In this document: piece after piece, positions 5,834 to 7,731 of the stretch | Position numbering within the stretch: position 1 is the first letter of the stretch | Layout: every line of letters begins with the position of its first letter | NCBI GenBank assembly: GCA_016293365.1 | Contig: JAEDEK010000093.1 | Span: forward strand, 1-7,731 | Origin: Bulleidia sp. | Lineage (GTDB): Bacteria > Bacillota_I > Bacilli_A > Erysipelotrichales > Erysipelotrichaceae | Length of the DNA: 7,731 nt | Direction of reading: 5' to 3' | Notes under the pieces: model-generated | The model's database searches: none | Seen by the model: only the letters and a program-made list of their open reading frames with translations | Told to the model about the DNA's origin: nothing | Program-made: the position numbers and the translations under genes

Positions 5834-6643
5834 ATGAAGCTGGATGTCAGAAAACGCAACGTTGTATCACCATTAACACTTAAGGCGGGCAGACAATCGT
5901 ATCTGCTGATTGTATTCCGTCATGGGGAAGCAGATGTACAGACGGAAAAGAAGGACTTTGTATGTAATACAGAAGAGCTTGTACTGGTAAAACCTGGCTG
6001 TACTACACAGATCAGAAACAGAGATACAAAAACAGAAATAGCCACGGTATCCATACCGGTACAGATTCTGGAAGAAGTGTCGAATGAGAAACTGAATCTT
6101 GTGGAAGGCTTTTCCTATGCCCAATATGATGTGAATATCGTATATGCAGGAACGGATGGTGTGATGACACTCAGAAATCTTCTGAACAAATCAGAAAGCC
6201 TGGAAAAGGAAGAGATGCAGTATGGACTTGCCTATTATCAGGAAGTACTGATTTCCGCATTTCTTGTTACTCTGTTAAGAATATGCGTGGACTCTGATAT
6301 CAAATATATCAGTCGCAGAAGGAAGGCACTCATGATGGATGATGTCTTTGTCTATATCCGTGAGAATCTGGCGGGTGATCTTTCCCTGCAGAAACTGGAA
6401 TCCGTGTTTTTTGTATCCAAAGAGCATCTTTGCCGCAGGTTCAGGCAGCAGACAGGGGTATCCATCCACCAGTATATTCTGGATGCACGACTGTCAAAAA
6501 GTCAGTCATTCATCCGAAAAGGGCTTTCTATATCGGAAATCTACAAGCAGTGTGGGTTCAAATCCTACACGCATTTCTTTAAAGCATTTAAGAAAGTGTA
6601 TGGATGTACGCCTTCACAGTTCAGGAAAATGGCAGAGGAATGA
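5834..6643 (+). CDS. AraC/XylS-family transcriptional regulator
   Basis: This 269-aa protein is typical in length for the family. The N-terminal 150 residues are a cupin-like sensing region with no family-specific motif I recognise (it includes LVKPGCTTQIRN). The C-terminal 100 residues carry the double helix-turn-helix: the first in LSLQKLESVFFVSKEHLCRR, the second in SISEIYKQCGFKSYTHFFKA, closing with the hallmark GCTPSQFRK. It probably binds DNA near the promoter at about 1790 and responds to the substrate of the ene-reductases, a location-based inference. I chose the ATG at 5834 because the frame extends upstream only to a TTG at 5816 inside the terminator T-run. The ribosome site is poor (only GGA, 3 nt before the ATG), so expression may be low. 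Confidence 0.9.
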   Translation: MKLDVRKRNVVSPLTLKAGRQSYLLIVFRHGEADVQTEKKDFVCNTEELVLVKPGCTTQIRNRDTKTEIATVSIPVQILEEVSNEKLNLVEGFSYAQYDVNIVYAGTDGVMTLRNLLNKSESLEKEEMQYGLAYYQEVLISAFLVTLLRICVDSDIKYISRRRKALMMDDVFVYIRENLAGDLSLQKLESVFFVSKEHLCRRFRQQTGVSIHQYILDARLSKSQSFIRKGLSISEIYKQCGFKSYTHFFKAFKKVYGCTPSQFRKMAEE

Positions 6644-6652
6644 GAAATACAG

Positions 6653-6686
6653 TTTTCATGCAAAAAGTCATTTTTCAGCATGAATA
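6653..6686. repeat. Long AT-rich hairpin after the regulator gene
   Basis: TTCATGC-AAAAA (6655-6666) pairs with TTTTT-CA-GCATGAA (6671-6684), forming 12 base pairs with a 2-nt bulge and a GTCA loop. It begins 10 nt after the regulator stop. The U-tract lies in the 3' arm rather than after the stem, so a standard intrinsic terminator is doubtful; mRNA 3' protection or a protein-binding dyad is possible. Confidence 0.5.
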
Positions 6687-6688
6687 TG

Positions 6689-6722
6689 CCGGTTTCTGCA
6701 ACCTGCCTGCCTGGTGAACCGG
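6689..6722. repeat. CCGGTT/AACCGG inverted repeat
   Basis: CCGGTT at 6689-6694 is complementary to AACCGG at 6717-6722, with a 22-nt spacer containing GCCTGCCTGG. It follows the AT-rich hairpin directly and precedes the small hypothetical gene. It could be an operator or a weak RNA stem; the function is unknown. Confidence 0.4.
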
Positions 6723-6746
6723 TGTGAACAATGTGCTAAAATGATC

Positions 6747-6752
6747 GGGAGG
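6747..6752 (+). promoter_or_regulatory. Ribosome binding site of the small hypothetical gene
   Basis: GGGAGG lies 7 nt before the ATG at 6760. An in-frame TTG at 6754 is too close to this site to be used, so 6760 is the start. Confidence 0.75.
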
Positions 6753-6759
6753 ATTGCAT

Positions 6760-7020
6760 ATGTTTGTCAGAAAGAATCGGTTAAGAAAGGATCTTCCTGC
6801 GATTGACATCCGGAAAAAACCGGTGAGAGGATTATTCGGTAAAACAAAATGGGTTGCTGCCTCCAGAAAAGAACAGAAGAAGATGAAAGCGGTGCTGATG
6901 GAACAATACCCTGATCGGTATTATATGGATGATCTGAATGAATGGAATTCCACAAAACAGACAGATGATCTTTCGTGGATTGATGAGCTGGAAATACTGG
7001 AAGCAATGATGAATGATTAA
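6760..7020 (+). CDS. Small hypothetical protein, 86 aa, basic N-terminus and acidic C-terminus
   Basis: I do not recognise this protein. Residues 1-50 are strongly basic (FVRKNRLRKDLP, IRKKPVRGLFGKTKW, SRKEQKKMK), while the C-terminal 35 residues are acidic and Trp-containing (MDDLNEWN, DDLSWIDELEILEAMMND). There is no signal peptide, membrane segment or Cys motif. The charge split suggests a soluble protein that binds nucleic acid or a partner protein, but nothing specific can be claimed. It has a good ribosome site and is followed after 17 nt by the GNAT-MsrA gene with its own ribosome site, so the two are probably co-transcribed. Confidence 0.75.
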   Translation: MFVRKNRLRKDLPAIDIRKKPVRGLFGKTKWVAASRKEQKKMKAVLMEQYPDRYYMDDLNEWNSTKQTDDLSWIDELEILEAMMND

Positions 7021-7037
7021 CCGGAAAGGATACATAA

Positions 7038-7731
7038 ATGCGTATGAATCACGATTTATCTAATACATATGTGTCATTACGAAAAGAAAATGATGTTTAT
7101 GTGATCAGACATGATGATACTGTTGCTGGAAAGATCTGGATGGAGAATGATACGGTGAATATACACATCCAACCGGAATATCAGGGCAGGCATTATGCAA
7201 CAAATGCACTGTATCTGTTTACTGCATATGCACATGATAACCTGAAGGTGCATGAAATCAGAGCTGTTGTTCCTGCGGGTGAATCGATCATAAAACATGT
7301 TGTGGAACATTGTGGTTATCATATCGAAAGGAAATGTGATGATCATCTTGTGTATGTCCATAATAAGACAGTTACAACACTGGATGATCATTTATGTCTG
7401 AAACCAGGACAGCAGGTCATCTATCTGGCTGGTGGGTGTTTTTGGGGGATGGAAAGAGTGTTTCAGGTACTCGATGGTGTGGTTGAGACGAGAACCGGTT
7501 ATGCCAATGGAAATACTCCGAATCCTTCCTATGAAGATATCATCAGAAATGAAACCGGGTATAAGGAATGCGTCAGAGTAATCTATGATACAAGTATCAT
7601 TGATATTCGTACCATCCTGACAGCCTATTTCATGTGCATTGATCCGACTGTAAAAAACAGACAGAAAGAAGATATCGGCACACAATATCAGACTGGGATT
7701 TACTATAAAGACGAATCAATGCTGCCATACA
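7038..7731 (+). CDS. msrA: GNAT acetyltransferase-MsrA (peptide methionine sulfoxide reductase A) fusion, 3' end outside the window
   Basis: The frame is open from the ATG at 7038 (AAAGGA 7 nt upstream) to the window end, 231 codons with no stop. Residues 1 to about 113 look like a compact GNAT N-acetyltransferase: a beta-strand IHIQPEYQGRHYATNAL holding the acetyl-CoA-binding Q/R-x-x-G-x-A pattern, then HEIRAVVPAGESIIKHVVE and CGYHIERK, as in RimL-like enzymes. Residues 128 onward are MsrA: LAGGCFWGMERVF with catalytic Cys134, GYANGNTPNPSYEDI, then IDPTVKNRQKEDIGTQYQTG, the MsrA substrate-pocket segment. MsrA reduces methionine-S-sulfoxide in oxidised proteins or free methionine, using thioredoxin. 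An MsrB domain could follow outside the window. The role of the acetyltransferase half is unknown. Its neighbours are not obviously oxidative-stress genes. Confidence 0.88.
   Translation, partial: MRMNHDLSNTYVSLRKENDVYVIRHDDTVAGKIWMENDTVNIHIQPEYQGRHYATNALYLFTAYAHDNLKVHEIRAVVPAGESIIKHVVEHCGYHIERKCDDHLVYVHNKTVTTLDDHLCLKPGQQVIYLAGGCFWGMERVFQVLDGVVETRTGYANGNTPNPSYEDIIRNETGYKECVRVIYDTSIIDIRTILTAYFMCIDPTVKNRQKEDIGTQYQTGIYYKDESMLPY

Noticed and set aside
6734..6742. TGCTAAAAT as an extended -10 promoter for the small hypothetical gene
   Set aside because: The expected start point would fall at about 6749, inside the GGGAGG ribosome site, and no -35 is evident; a functional promoter here is unlikely.

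Overview
The window looks like chromosomal DNA of an anaerobic, low-to-mid GC Bacillota, probably a gut bacterium of the Clostridia/Erysipelotrichia type. Evidence: strong AGGAGG-like ribosome sites, frequent AGA arginine codons, a ferredoxin-type redox protein, and large FMN/FAD/[4Fe-4S] ene-reductases of the kind found in fermentative gut Bacillota. The species cannot be fixed from the sequence. All complete genes read on the + strand.

Layout. (1) 1-439: the 3' end of a ferredoxin-domain (EFR1-like) protein whose reading frame seems broken near position 33. (2) 536-1096: a left-handed beta-helix sugar O-acetyltransferase, somewhat richer in GC than the ferredoxin gene in the lines I sampled. 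(3) 1097-1832: a gene-poor stretch with a 69-codon open extension after the acetyltransferase stop, several hairpins, a pair of imperfect tandem repeats, an intrinsic terminator (about 1525-1563) and a minus-strand remnant of a small metal-binding domain. (4) 1788-5817: an operon with an extended -10 promoter, two tandem three-domain ene-reductases (637 and 666 aa) and a terminator. (5) 5834-6643: an AraC-family regulator starting 17 nt after that terminator. (6) 6760-7731: a small hypothetical protein followed by a GNAT acetyltransferase-MsrA fusion that runs off the window.

Central point. The two ene-reductases share the layout of BaiH/BaiCD, 2-enoate reductase and 2,4-dienoyl-CoA reductase: an FMN TIM barrel, a [4Fe-4S] cysteine cluster, then FAD- and NAD(P)H-binding domains. 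The second carries His-Gly-Asp-Arg (residues 192-195) where most relatives have the catalytic His-x-x-His-x-Tyr. From memory, an HGDR motif marks the gut bilirubin reductase BilR, so this gene is a candidate bilirubin reductase, with an extra helical insertion before the motif. The first is closer to BaiH but has an altered active site (Gln167, His170, His172). The pair plus an AraC regulator suggests an inducible module that reduces a conjugated dietary or host-derived compound; the substrate is inferred, not shown.
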